A stretch of DNA of 64,000 nt. It comes from Prunus persica. Taxonomy: Eukaryota > Streptophyta > Magnoliopsida > Rosales > Rosaceae. Shown piece by piece: positions 47,101 through 58,905 of this stretch. The stretch covers positions 15,167,248 through 15,231,247 of the forward strand of contig NC_034010.1 in the NCBI RefSeq assembly GCF_000346465.2, given 5' to 3'. The notes below the pieces were generated by a model. That model ran no database searches. It was not told where the DNA came from and was given only the letters and a program-made list of their open reading frames with translations. A program made the position numbers and the translations under genes. How positions within the stretch are numbered: position 1 is the first letter of the stretch; each line of letters starts with the position of its first letter.

Positions 47101-47142
47101 ATGCCGGTGGCGGTAATTACGGCGTCGTTTCTGCGGCGGTGA
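47101..47142 (+). CDS. Upstream ORF in GINT1-like leader
   Basis: A 13-codon frame (MPVAVITASFLRR) starts in a good context (caaaaATG) and ends 44 bp before the main ATG. If the leader begins near the TATA box this uORF is in the mRNA and could lower translation of the main frame. Conservation is untested. Confidence 0.45.
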   Translation: MPVAVITASFLRR

Positions 47143-47186
47143 CACGTCGGCGTTTGGTGGTGGGGTTTTCTTTTTTTGAAAAATAA

Positions 47187-50100
47187 ATGGGTTCGAGTCC
47201 GGCGGGGAGCGGTTGCGGTGGTGTTTCCGGTGGTAGTGTTGTCGGCGGTTGTGGCGGCGGTGCTGTGGGTGGTTGTACCAATGGTACAAGCAATAACAGC
47301 TGCTGCAACGTGAGCCTCAAGTGTAGGTGTAGATGGAGGTGTTTAATGTCCTCGGGGTTCGTTTTCTTCTTGGGCTGCTTCGTGTTGTTCGGATCAGTGG
47401 CCACGCTCTACGTCTGGTTCGCTTTCACGCCCTATTATGCTCGTACGGCCTTGTCGTCTTCCTCCATGCTTGGTTGTCAGGAGGACAATGAAGGTTCCTG
47501 GTCTGTCGGTGTTTTCTTCGGTGACTCTCCTTTTTCCCTCAAACCCATTGAAGCTGTAAGATTCTTAATTTCTTTAATTTTGTAATTTTTTACTGTCTGG
47601 GTGTGTGTGTTTTGTGTTTTTCTAATATGGGTATTTTTCGAATTTTTTGTTTTTTGTTTTAGTTTAGTTTTTGGGTTATGGTGGGTTTGCCTAGGATTTT
47701 TCAATTAGGTTTGTTTTGATTTGACATGTTCGGGATGAAATTCGCTTTGCTGAAGTGTGGTTTTTCCACAGTAAATTATTATAATTTTCTTTTGTTTTCT
47801 TGGAGGAAAAGTTTTTCTTCAAGCAAACTGCGCTGGTTAACTTAAGTTTTTCTTCTATGGGTTGTTCTTTTATTGTTTGGTTACTTTTTATTTTGGGTTT
47901 TAATTCCTTTTTCAAAAAAAGAAAAAGAAAAAAAATTTGTGAGCTGGGTAGTGTCTGTTAAATTATGGATTTTGGGTGATTTTGAATTTTGAAAATGGTT
48001 TGGAATTCGGTGTAGATGAATGTATGGAGGGACAAAACTGCGGCTTGGCCAGTGGCCAACCCAGTTGTGACTTGTGCTTCAGTTTCTGATGCTGGTTTTC
48101 CAAGTAATTTTGTTGCTGATCCTTTCCTTTATGTCCAGGTAATTGCTCTGGTCTCTATTCAAATTTCTTAGTTTTTACAGTTCTGTAATCTAATTGATTG
48201 CATGTCAATATTCGAAGGACCAATTTAATGTACTATAGCAAAGGCACTTGAAATTTCATGGCTTGTACGTTTATAACCCTGAGTGAATTGCAATAGCAGA
48301 GTATTTATGGCCATGTTTCTGATAAAACCTTGAGGACTACATGGTTTCATGCTTAAATCTCAAGGGGAGATGGTAGGATATTATCATGTTTCCTTGGAGT
48401 GGGAGGTAAAGTGCTGGACTTGGTATTTGATACACTTAAGTTTGAAAGATTTCAATTATGCTTTTCTGTTCTTATTAGCAACAGTGGTAACAAGTTTAAG
48501 TGAATTTAAACAAGTGGGTGAGAATAGCATAATGATGGCAGTACTGATGTTATCTGAAGTTTCAATCGTTAGGTAATACTTTGAATTGATCATTAGCAGT
48601 AACATCGCTGAAGGAAATGTTGGTGACAGAGGCAATCAGGATTAGTTTGAGTTATGCCTTACCTCATTGTTCTGACGGACGCTGATGGTCTTCTAATTTT
48701 GTATGCCAACATAGAAATTGGAAAGGTTTATAGCGTTCCAATTTATGTGCATGGCTGTTAGTAATTGAAAAGATATATATTTTTTGGTTCTAGGTTGAGA
48801 AAGGATCACTTGTATTAATGGTTCAGTAGGATGACACTGATAATATGTAGTGTATATGAATCTGGAAAGCATGGACATGACGATGAGGGTGAATTAGTGA
48901 GTGTTATTTCCTTGTACCTTATAATTTTTAAAATTTTGAGAAATTGTTTTACCTTGCAATAATCTGATTCTTATGGCTATTCTCACTTTAAACATTAACC
49001 ATAATGGATGCAGTAAACCTTTCTCATGTTCAAACTTCAGCTGTAGTGATTCTCTGTACTAGAAGTGGCTGTCTTTTTACATTTGGATTACTTGTCTGCA
49101 GAAATCATCTTTATGCGCTTAGTGTCAGTGTCTATGCAATAAGCATAACCCCTTTTTCATTGCTCGTTGGTTGCAATCTTATTGTACTTTGTGAATATTA
49201 TTGCTTTTGTTCAAAACACCCTGTTGTTGGATGCTGGCTAGATTTATGCTATCATTTGTCCTTCTGTAAGCTTGTGTCATAGGCACTTCTTGCAGAATGA
49301 TAGTTTCTCTTATCATTTATTCTTCTGAAAGCACTGAAATTCTTTGTCATCTCTGATTCCGAACTGCTGGTGTGTTGTAGGCCATGTCATTTTTGTTTTG
49401 CATTTGAGGCGAATATGTTTTTTCTTCTCATTCTTTTTTATTTTCTCTTTTTATACATTGGTTCTTGTTATCCTTTGTAAAATGCTAGTTGATTGCAACT
49501 ATCAAGGTCAAGCTTAAAGTTCTTATTTCTCTAAATTTGTTGACTATATATGGTTTATATGTGTTTGTTGGACAGTTGTAGTAGAGTAGATATATTTCAT
49601 TTTATGATACTCTCCTGTGTAGGAATTGTTTTTGGGTCTAATCTCCTGTGTAGGATATTAAGTGCATGATTTAGTGTCAAACTTCATTCATGCACCATTT
49701 GATGTTGTGCTATTATTATGTTTGGTTGGTTCGTCTTTCTCTAACAAGGCATGATTTTGATAAATACTCATAGCTAGTGGGAGAGTCCTTCTCTGTTGCT
49801 GACATGGTATTCCTTTTCTTCTCTGGATTCTTGTGGTGAAAACTTGACTTTGTTTTTTTCTCAATAGATTGTTTTGATAGTGGTATCACCGAACTTATGG
49901 TTGCTGGACCATTTTGGATATAGATACATTCCAGGAACTTGATAATATAAGGCCCTGTGTTTATTCTGATAGTGCTTAGCCCGGGACCACCACTAGTTGA
50001 AAACATTGCTGGAATTATCATGTTATTGATATTTTTATTACATAGAATGCAGTTGTCATGAAAGGGACAACCAATATAAGTAGACGTTTCTACTTGATTG

Positions 50101-52927
50101 TACCAAGGCTCCACTTGATTTGGAGGAAAATATTTTCCAAGAAAAATGATTTCCTTCGGGAAATAGTCACTCTATTATTTAATAAATTGAAAATGACTAT
50201 ATTTTATTTGGGAAGTTGGTTAGAAATTGACAATAACGACAGGAATTATAGTAGTGGGGGCGGTGGGATTGCGGTAGGGCGGTCAATGTCAGTCACTTTC
50301 TATCTCTACAAATTTGTATCATCCTAAGGCCACCATAACTATACCCAGACACCCATCACTGTGCTGTCCTGCATCAGTTATTTAATGAGTTTTTAACAAT
50401 TTTTCCTGTTGGCCATGAAGTGATTTTCTGTTGACCTAGTTGTTCACCAGGTTGTAAACACAAGAAAATCCAGAAATCATTTTCCAGAGATATGAAATGT
50501 TGTGTCTTTATTCAACCGGACTACAATTCTCCGAGGTGATGGGCATTTTGGAGACTGTTAGCACTGCCATTGGCTCTCCGTGCGTTTGTGTACTTGTGTA
50601 TGCATACCCTTTGAATGAGTGTTTACTTTGCAGATGTATATTCCAAATGTTGTGGCTTAGAATTACTTGATGACACTATCCAATATTTCAGCTTCTTGTT
50701 TCAGGGAGATTTTTACTTGCGATTATATATTCCAATATGATATTGGCAATATTCCTGTAATGTCTTAACGTGTCAACTGTTGTGGTTTTGCTTAGAACTA
50801 CTTGATCACATGATTCAATATTTTGGCGTCTCATTTCAGGGAGATATTTTTTACTTGTTCTATGAAACCAAGAATTCAATCACCATGCAAGGAGATATAG
50901 GGGTTTCAAAAAGTACCGATAAGGGAGCAACATGGCAGCAATTGGGCATTGCCTTGGATGAAGAGTGGCATCTCTCTTATCCATATGTCTTCAACTACCA
51001 TGGCCAAGTAAGATCCAATTTCTTTTTGCATGCACACCAACCCAATTGATTCCATCACCAGGGCGAATGGAAGCAAAGAAACATAAAAAATATTTCTGCA
51101 CAATTTTTCATGCATCTTTGGTCAAGTGCAGCATTCAGGGACACATGTATGGGTTGATTGCAGACACAAAAAACCACGGATAATCTAATTTTCGAGGGTA
51201 AATTTTATATCTATTGCATAACTTCTTCTTCTTCTTTCTTACAGATTTATATGATGCCTGAGAGCAGTATGAAAGGAGAGCTTCGTCTGTACCGAGCACT
51301 CAATTTTCCAATGCAATGGACTCTGGAAAAAGTGATCATGAAAAAGCCTCTTGTTGATTCCTTCATAATCAATTATAATGGAGCTTATTGGCTTTTTGGT
51401 TCAGATCACAGTGGATTTGGTACCAGAAAAAATGGACAGTTGGAAATCTGGTATAGCAGCTCACCGCTTGGTCCTTGGAAACCACACAAAAAGAACCCTG
51501 TATATAATGTTGATAAGAGCTTTGGGGCTCGAAATGGAGGCAGACCATTTTTCTACAATGGGAATCTTTATCGTTTTGGTCAAGACTGTGCTGAAACATA
51601 TGGGAGAAGAGTGCGCACCTTCAAGGTGGAAGTTCTTACCAAAGACGAATACAAAGAAGTTGAAGTCTCCTTAGGCTTAATAGAGCCAAGTAAGGGGCGC
51701 AATGCTTGGAATGGTGCTCGCCATCATCATCTTGATGTGCAGCAGCTGAATACTGGTGAGTGGATTGGAGTGATGGATGGAGACCGGGTACCTTCCGGAG
51801 ATTCAGTTCGGAGGTTTATTCTTGGCAGTGCTTCAGTTGCGATTGTTGCTGTACTTGTTATATTACTGGGAGTACTACTTGGAGCTGTGAAGTGCCTAAT
51901 TCCCCTCAATTGGTGCACTTACAACTCGGGTAAGAGGAGTGATGCATTCTTGGCCTGGGAAAGGTCACATTTGTTTTCTTCGAAAGTGAGACGGTTTTGC
52001 AGCCGCTTGAACAGAGAAGTTTCATTCTTCAGAGGTCGGATTAAACCTAATACCTGTGCTGGAAGACTGGTTCTTGCTATACTTTTGGCATGTGGAGTCG
52101 CAGCTATGTGCACAGGGGTTAAATATATATATGGTGGCAGTGGTGCAGAAGAAGCTTACCCATTGAAAGGTCACTACTCAGAGTTCACCTTATTAACAAT
52201 GACCTATGATGCTCGTCTTTGGAATTTGAAAATGTATGTTAAACACTATTCTAGATGTTCCTCAGTGCGAGAAATCATTGTGGTGTGGAACAAGGGAATA
52301 CCTCCTAAAGTAAGTGATTTTGACTCCACAGTGCCAGTTAGGATCAGAGTAGAGAAACAAAACTCACTTAATAATCGGTTCAAGATGGATTCTTTGATAA
52401 AGACACGAGCTGTTCTGGAGCTTGATGACGACATTATGATGACTTGCAATGATATTGAGCGGGGATTCAGGATATGGCGTCAACACCCAGATCGTATTGT
52501 GGGTTTCTACCCCCGGCTAATTGATGGAAGCCCATTGAAGTATAGAGGTGAGAAATTTGCCCGGACTCATAAAGGTTACAACATGATTCTCACTGGGGCA
52601 GCTTTCCTTGATAGTCAAGTAGCTTTCGAAAGGTATTGGGGTGAAGAAGCCCGCCAAGCTAGGGAAGTGGTGGACAAGTATTTCAACTGTGAGGACGTGC
52701 TGATGAATTACTTGTATGCAAATGCAAGCTCGTCTAAGACCGTGGAGTATGTGAGGCCAGCGTGGGCAATCGATACGTCCAAGTTATCTGGTGCTGCAAT
52801 CAGCCGAAATACACGGGTTCACTACCATATAAGGAGCAACTGCCTCCTGAAGTTTTCTGAGATGTATGGAAGTTTGACTGGGCGCAAGTGGGAATTTGAT
52901 GGCCGGAAGGATGGTTGGGATGTATAG
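47187..52927 (+). CDS. GINT1: GT64 glycosyltransferase, GINT1-like
   Basis: Four exons: 47187-47555, 48016-48138, 50840-51007, 51245-52927; all GT-AG; 2343 nt, 780 residues, near the size of Arabidopsis GINT1. The N terminus is Gly/Cys-rich, then a membrane span at about 54-80. The middle (about 140-400) is the family's beta-propeller-like region (NFVADPFLYVQGDIFYLFYE, KPLVDSFIINYNGAYWLFGS). Two more spans lie at about 415-439 and 493-513. The GT64 catalytic domain follows (about 530-775) with LDDDIMM; the DDD is at about 614-616. GINT1 adds N-acetylglucosamine to inositol phosphorylceramide sphingolipids in the Golgi. Intron 2 is 2.7 kb and carries a decoy copy of the exon 3 acceptor. Lies downstream of the VTE5-like gene, as I recall in Arabidopsis. 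Confidence 0.92.
50650..50735 (+). repeat. Duplicated exon 3 acceptor in GINT1 intron 2
   Basis: About 50650-50735 repeats the sequence around the real exon 3 start (about 50788-50870): gttgtgg, cttagaa-tacttgat, caatattt, and a ttgtttcag followed by ggaga-ttttacttg. The decoy loses frame within a few codons (a TGA soon follows), so splicing to it would give a truncated product. Confidence 0.75.
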
Positions 52928-53829
52928 CCAGGCAGGTAGAGTAGCTAGTTGCTTATCAACTCCTGAATTTGTTAATCCTTCTCTCTTCCTTTAGTGAACT
53001 TTTAGTAATTTCTTTTCATACTCCTTTCCCTCCCTAGCCCCCTGTGAATTTCCTGTCGGGGAATTTAGTTTTTCAATATATTTGAATTTTGATCAGTAAG
53101 ATGTACATTGTACATTGCTATTTTTTTGGTATTTCTTATGTGTTGGTGGAAATTGATCTGGCTTAAGTTTCTATTCCTCTTGATTTTGGACGCCCCATGG
53201 AAATTGCGAATTTTATTGCCAAAAATGTGGTATGTTATTATATCCCCCGACTGAATCATGCATGAGAGTATGATCTATTATGATGGTAATAATGTTATGA
53301 AATATAAATGAAACAACAACCTAGCTCTCATTTAGTTTTTCTTCCCCTAATGTTGGAAGAGGTCCAAGTTCAGAAAAAACCCCTTAGCGGTTGATTAAAG
53401 AAAAAAAAATTTAATTTCAATGTTCTGTAAGTAAGCTAATATGCTTAAGGAAGTTTCTCAGTTAAAATCCTTGACCTAAGCTTGAAACAGAAATTGCAAA
53501 CTCAATAACAGAAGTTAAGCAAGCTTAAAAGCTGAGAGCTTTTTCGTGATTAAGGCTTAGAATGTGGTGGTTGAATAGAGAGTATGGAGTGAGACTTAGA
53601 ATTTTGCATGACTGTGTTTACAACAGCTCAAGAAATGGTTTTCTTTTTTGATGAAGGTTTGGGTTTTGCCCGGTCATGGTCGCTTAATTTATAGAGGCTG
53701 AAGGCTCCTTTAGTTCTCAAACTACAGCTGTTCACACTTCACTTCTCCCCATTTCCGGAGGGGTTTTGATTTTTCTTTTCCGGTCCCAACGGAGAGATCA
53801 TCAGGAGCTAGCATACCTGGAATTTGCAG
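52928..53829. other. GINT1 3' UTR and intergenic
   Basis: The 3' UTR of the GINT1-like gene is followed by spacer. A piece at about 53325-53412 resembles the SINE-like string at about 33950-34018 (cctagct, gttggaaga, ccaagttc, A-rich end), so both may belong to one SINE family. Confidence 0.4.
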
Positions 53830-54159
53830 GTCCGTCTTCAAGCTCAAGATGCTTGCGACTCTACAGAGGAGCTTCGCCTGAAGGAAGAGGTTTCTCGTCT
53901 CAAAGAACTACCGGCTCAAGCTGAATCTCACAGAGAGAAGACTTTGAAACTTCAAGAGGATCCTTCCAGCTCCAAGCAGCGCGAGTAAGAGAAAAAAGAC
54001 TCAGAATTTGGGCAGGAGCAAGATTTCACGACTGCAAACTTCACACCGTTAAAGCTATTTGTCAAAGTTACAATGAACGACTTGACTCTAACATCAGGGG
54101 ATGCCTACAACAGCGGATATTTGGATGGACATAAGCACAACTCTACTTATGCAAGCTAA
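53830..54159 (+). pseudogene. Coiled-coil protein 3' fragment with internal stop
   Basis: After an acceptor-like ttgcag, one frame runs 110 codons with a single TAA at 53986-53988 and then a terminal TAA at 54157-54159. The first part is Lys/Glu/Leu/Gln-rich heptad-like sequence (EELRLKEEVSRLKEL); the second ends GDAYNSGYLDGHKHNSTYAS. It looks like the C-terminal exon of a transposon-associated or plant-mobile-domain-type protein, but I cannot name the family with certainty. No upstream exons are visible, so it is a decayed fragment. Confidence 0.55.
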
Positions 54160-54456
54160 CTGCGGGGGCTTAGCCTCTCCCTTGAACATAGATTTTATTT
54201 GTTTTAACTTTGCTAATTTTTCACCAACGGGGTCTAGTTCACTGGAAACAAACTTGCTTGTATTTACAAAGAAATGATGAACCCAATTTTGTATTCACCT
54301 TTTGAAGATGATTTGTGAATTTGAAATGGCCCCCAGACCTTTAGTTTGAAGAGTCTAAATAGTTGACAGAAAAACAGACTAAAAAACCCAAAAGAGAAAA
54401 TTGACTAGTCTTCTGCCTCCACCTTGCTAGTTCGCCAATTTCACTCTTAAGAATAC

Positions 54457-56265
54457 ATGAACTCCCAAGAATTATGGGTTCAAGCTTTTGGCAGACTGAA
54501 ATCATGCAAATCAGTAAGCACAACACAGCTCAAACAATTCCATGCATTTATCATCAAAACAAGGCCTCTCCCTCTCCCAACCCAACACCTCATATATCCA
54601 AAACTCACTTCTTCAACTGAAAAAAACTTCACTCACATTCTCTCCTTCTTAAACCACTTGGAAAAGCCAGACCTCTGCCTCAGCCTCTACAATGCCATCA
54701 TCCAAGGCCTCCCTTCAAACCCCAACAACAAGGCAAGCTTGCTTCTTCAGGTGTTGGAATTACTCAAACATATGCTTGTCAATGGCCTCCTTCCTGATAA
54801 CTACACTGTGCCCTCTGTTCTCAAGGCATGCGCGCAGTCACGTGCGCTGAGAGAAGGCCAGCAAATGCACACCTATGCTATCAAGACAGGGCTTGTTTTG
54901 TCCAATGTGTATGTGAAGAACACTCTTATGAGGCTCTATGCTGTATGTGGGGTTATAAATTGTGTCCGCAACTTGTTTGATGAAGGTCCTCAACGAGACT
55001 TGGTGTCATGGACTACGCTTATTCAGGGTTATGTTAAAATGGGGTTGCCCAGAGAAGGCGTGGAAGCATTCTTTGATATGTGTGATGCCAAAATGATGGC
55101 AGATGAGATGACGTTGGTCATTGTTCTCTCTGCTTGCTCTAAATTGGGAGACTTGAGCTTGGGGAGGAAGATAAATGAATACATACATGATAATGGGGTC
55201 TACCGAGATGTATTTATAGGAAATGCTCTGGTTGATATGTACTTGAAGTGTGGAGATGCTGATTTTGCATATAAGGTGTTTAACGAGATGCCTGTGAGAA
55301 ATGTGGTTTCTTGGAATTCAATGATATCGGGTTTGGCACATCAAGGGAAATTTAAGGAAGCATTGGATGTGTTCCGGGAGATGCAAAGAATAGGTCTTGA
55401 GCCAGATGATGTTACTTTAGTTGGTGTTTTGAATTCGTGTGCGAATCTTGGAGTGCTCGAGTTGGGGGAGTGGGTACATGCTTATGTTGATAGAAATCGG
55501 ATTGAGGCAGATGGGTTTATAGGGAATGCACTCGTGGATATGTATGCAAAGTGTGGAAGCATAGACCAAGCCTTTAGAGTTTTTCAGGGCATGAAACATA
55601 GAGATGTATATTCCTATACTGCCATGATTGTCGGATTAGCTATGCATGGGGAAGTTGAGATGGCATTGGATATATTTGCTGAGATGCCTAGAATGGGCAT
55701 CGAACCAGATGAGGTGACATTTATAGGAGTCCTGGCAGCATGTAGTCATGGAGGACTTGTTGCAGAGGGTCAGAAATATTTTAGAGATATGTCAAGTGTG
55801 TACAAGCTCAGACCTCAGACAGAGCATTACGGCTGCATGGTTGACCTTTTAGGCCGGGCCGGGTTAATTAATGAGGCGGAGGAGTTTGTTAAAAACATGC
55901 CAATTGAGCCTGATTCCTTTGTCTGGGGGGCCCTATTGGGAGCTTGTAGGATCCATGGGAAAGTAGAGCTTGCTGAAAGTGTAATGAAAAAACTATTGAA
56001 GGTAGAGCCAGAGAGAGATGGTGCATATGTGCTCATGTCAAACATTTATTCCTCTGCAAATAGATGGAAGGATGCAGTGAAGTTGAGAAGGGCAATGAAA
56101 GGAAAGAACATGAAGAAAACTCCTGGTTGTAGTTCAATTGAACTTGATGGTGTTGTTCATGAATTTAAAAAGGGTGACAAATCACATAAAAGAAGTAAAG
56201 ACATATACAAATTGCTGGATGAGATTATGAGCCACGTAAAGAACCATGAGCTATTGGCACATTGA
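54457..56265 (+). CDS. PLS-class pentatricopeptide repeat protein with E domains
   Basis: Intronless, 602 residues. Tandem 31-36-residue PPR motifs run from about residue 110 to 500, with repeated signatures such as NVYVKNTLMRLYAVCG, DVFIGNALVDMYLKCG, NVVSWNSMISGLAHQGK and GFIGNALVDMYAKCGS, alternating in the P-L-S pattern. The E and E+ like tail is present (YVLMSNIYSSANRWKDAVKLR, KKTPGCSSIELDGVVHEF) but there is no DYW deaminase domain. PLS proteins bind organellar RNA in a sequence-specific way and mostly specify C-to-U editing sites, recruiting a DYW partner in trans when lacking their own. A convincing targeting presequence is not obvious in the first 30 residues, so mitochondrion versus plastid is left open. 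The edited site is unknown. Confidence 0.93.
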   Translation: MNSQELWVQAFGRLKSCKSVSTTQLKQFHAFIIKTRPLPLPTQHLIYPKLTSSTEKNFTHILSFLNHLEKPDLCLSLYNAIIQGLPSNPNNKASLLLQVLELLKHMLVNGLLPDNYTVPSVLKACAQSRALREGQQMHTYAIKTGLVLSNVYVKNTLMRLYAVCGVINCVRNLFDEGPQRDLVSWTTLIQGYVKMGLPREGVEAFFDMCDAKMMADEMTLVIVLSACSKLGDLSLGRKINEYIHDNGVYRDVFIGNALVDMYLKCGDADFAYKVFNEMPVRNVVSWNSMISGLAHQGKFKEALDVFREMQRIGLEPDDVTLVGVLNSCANLGVLELGEWVHAYVDRNRIEADGFIGNALVDMYAKCGSIDQAFRVFQGMKHRDVYSYTAMIVGLAMHGEVEMALDIFAEMPRMGIEPDEVTFIGVLAACSHGGLVAEGQKYFRDMSSVYKLRPQTEHYGCMVDLLGRAGLINEAEEFVKNMPIEPDSFVWGALLGACRIHGKVELAESVMKKLLKVEPERDGAYVLMSNIYSSANRWKDAVKLRRAMKGKNMKKTPGCSSIELDGVVHEFKKGDKSHKRSKDIYKLLDEIMSHVKNHELLAH

Positions 56266-58677
56266 ACTACATTGTTTTGATGATTGAGACATATCAACAG
56301 AAAATCGTCCCGGTGGGTTGAGAAAGAAAAGGGTTTGTAGTTTGCACACATTTCTGCTGGCATAATCAACTTGATCTTTTGGTTCAACATCATGCTCTTT
56401 GAGGATTTATTGCATATTCCGAGAGGTAAGTAAGACAACCAAGTTTAATAATTTTTGTCAACCTACTGGGTAATTTATGTAAAGAATTATCTTGTAAACT
56501 GTTAACTACACTCCCTAATCGACACAAAATTTAATTAGTCTACTGTACTATATGATCTATGTTTGCTCATGCAGAAGCTGCTTTTGTCTTCTATGTACAT
56601 GACCACATTTGCCTATTTTGCCCTGTTTTAACAAAGATCTCGACTTCTAAGTCCTTCAAAATGCATGTAGACCTGTCGGGAATTTGTAAATTTGCGAAAG
56701 AGGATCGTGAGCCGTTGGGGATGACTCTACCAAAAACACCATTAAGTATAAATGAGTATTCGCATCAGTCATCCACACACACGTTAAGCCTGTGAGCCAT
56801 TAATGCACGTGAGTTCAACAATGCATCAATGGGCGTAGAAAATTAGCTACAAAAACTTGCAGGTCCTTGTATCTTTTTTATTATAAAAAGCCCAATTTTA
56901 TTGGGTTTATGGAGTTGGATGGCGTACACGCATACCTTAGTTGCTAAGACAGAAGACAGTGGAAGTAGGGAATTATAGAACCCCACAACTAGCTTGCCTC
57001 CTAGAAAGTGTATAGTTTGATGCCTGCAGAATTGGCTTTGAACGTTATTATTAACTTATCCGACATTGCCAAATCAGAGAAACCTGTTTCACTACCACAA
57101 GCTTTGGAAACTATAATAATTATAGCTTATAAGGCAGTTCTCTGTTACTACCACATCAGCCAAAAATCTGCCCAATTTCATTCCTTTCCGTTAACAAACA
57201 TCCACTCATTAAAATATTCTAGTAATCTTTTTCAATCAAACTTTGTTGGGTTTTTCTTTCATTTTCGTTTTTCGGGTTGTTCGGATGCTTTGCCTTGTTA
57301 TCCAATTCAAGATCAAAGTAGTTTACTGCTGGATCTCCACATTAGTCAACTTGTTTTAGACGTCTACAATACCCTGTTTGGATTCTTGGGTGCTTAAAGT
57401 GAAGGGGGATATGCAATACAAATGAGAAAACTTACACGAAATCGGTTTATGCAACCTTTCTTTCTATCTCTCTCATTACGTGATAGGTCAACTGAACAAG
57501 TTATGGCCAAGTTTTTCTCCCACAAAGGGCAACATCATAGCCACATAACAAAATTGAAGATCCCCAAGAAGCTTGAAGCTACAAAGAAAATCAGCATGAA
57601 ATTTTAGATTATTTCCATGATTTTTCAAATTTAAAGAAATTCATCTTATTAAGTAATTGAAGAAATTGTTTTTGGTGATTTTTGCCAAAAAAGAAAAAGA
57701 AAATTAAGGCTCCAACAGTTGAACCAGTAAGCATATGGTCAGGGTACTATATGGGCTGAAAGAGGGAGGACTGAGTCATATCAGTACCTGCCCTTTAGCA
57801 TTGGCCTTGGCAGTTTTGGCTTGTACTATTCTATCCCAAACATATCGTCCTACTTTACAGTGGAGCAGAAGGGTTTGTCTTGTACTATTCTGGTATTCTG
57901 CTATACTTGTCTAAATCCATATGCAGCAAAAACTTTTAAAAGAAATTTTAAAAGGAAAAAAAAATTCTGCTGTTATTCATAACAAAACTGATTTTTTTTT
58001 TTTTTTTTTTGGGTAACGTTTTTGGACTAAAGATTTCATGTTTTTGGAGGGAAAACTAACAGAATGAGTTTTATAAAAATAATTTAAAACCTCATGAGGC
58101 GTTAGTATAATTTTTGGTAACTTGAGAAAAAGTGAATTTATTATTAATAATTATTAAAGTTTTCTTTTTTCTTTTCTCCTAAAAAACTTATTAAAGTTTG
58201 GTTAAGTGAAGGAAACAATGACCAAATCAGTAATTTCAAGAGAATGTCAATGAACTTTTTCTTTCTTCTTTTTAACAAACTCTACAATCCACTTTTTCAT
58301 GAGGGATAAGATTTTTGTGATTACAATTGTGAAGGTTTGTGTATTTTATGTCTTCAAACTCAAACTCCACTTCATAATTTGACCTAACAATACACTTTAC
58401 AACCAAAATTGACGATTTGAACGAATTTGAAGTATTTTTTTGGGTTAATGAGAACACCTTATTTCCTCATCAATTACATGAAATTCAAACTACTCAACGG
58501 TATAGCCCAATTGACTTATAGATCAATAGTCTTAACTTTAAACTTTCATGGCACTTTGGTAGTGTGTGTGAGAACACTCATGACACCTAAACTATCGATT
58601 GTATTAAAAATAAAAAAGAAAAAAAAAAGAAGAAGACAAATCCAAACTAAGAAATGAAAAGGATAAAAAATAAATTT
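56266..58677. other. Intergenic, no gene recognised
   Basis: Longest gene-free stretch near the PPR gene. A 129-codon plus-strand frame (57008-57397) has no recognisable motif and AT-rich, Phe/Leu/Ser-heavy composition expected by chance. A poly-T run occupies about 57991-58010. Confidence 0.5.
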
Positions 58678-58905
58678 TGGTAACCAAAGAGAAAGAAGTA
58701 ATATAGGAAGATTGAGGGGGGTGAAAGTGCAAAATCACACGGGCAGAATCAAGAATTTCAGTATGCAAAGGAGGCTGTGCATGGGCCCCCAGCTGTGCTG
58801 CTGTGGCAAATGGAAAAAATCTCAGTGATGAGAGAGAAAGAGAGCACAAAACAAAGCCACTCACTTCCTTTAGCTCTTGATTTTGTGACAACAAAGCTGC
58901 TCTGG
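58678..58905 (+). repeat. Partial copy of bHLH promoter/leader
   Basis: Matches about 60943-61311, the leader or proximal promoter of the bHLH gene, in order: gaaagaagtaat, attg-ggggtgaaa-tgcaaaatc, gggcagaatcaag, ccagctgtgctgctgtgg, gagagaaa, and ctcttgattttgtga-aacaaagct. No bHLH coding sequence follows; the similarity stops soon after the ttttgtga block. Confidence 0.82.

Noticed and set aside
50085..50520. Possible MITE in GINT1 intron 2
   Set aside because: Some tttcc/ggaaa inverted strings are present, but no consistent arms or target duplication could be established.
57008..57397. 129-codon plus-strand frame as a gene
   Set aside because: AT-driven Phe/Leu/Ser/Ile-rich product without recognisable domain; the start context is weak.
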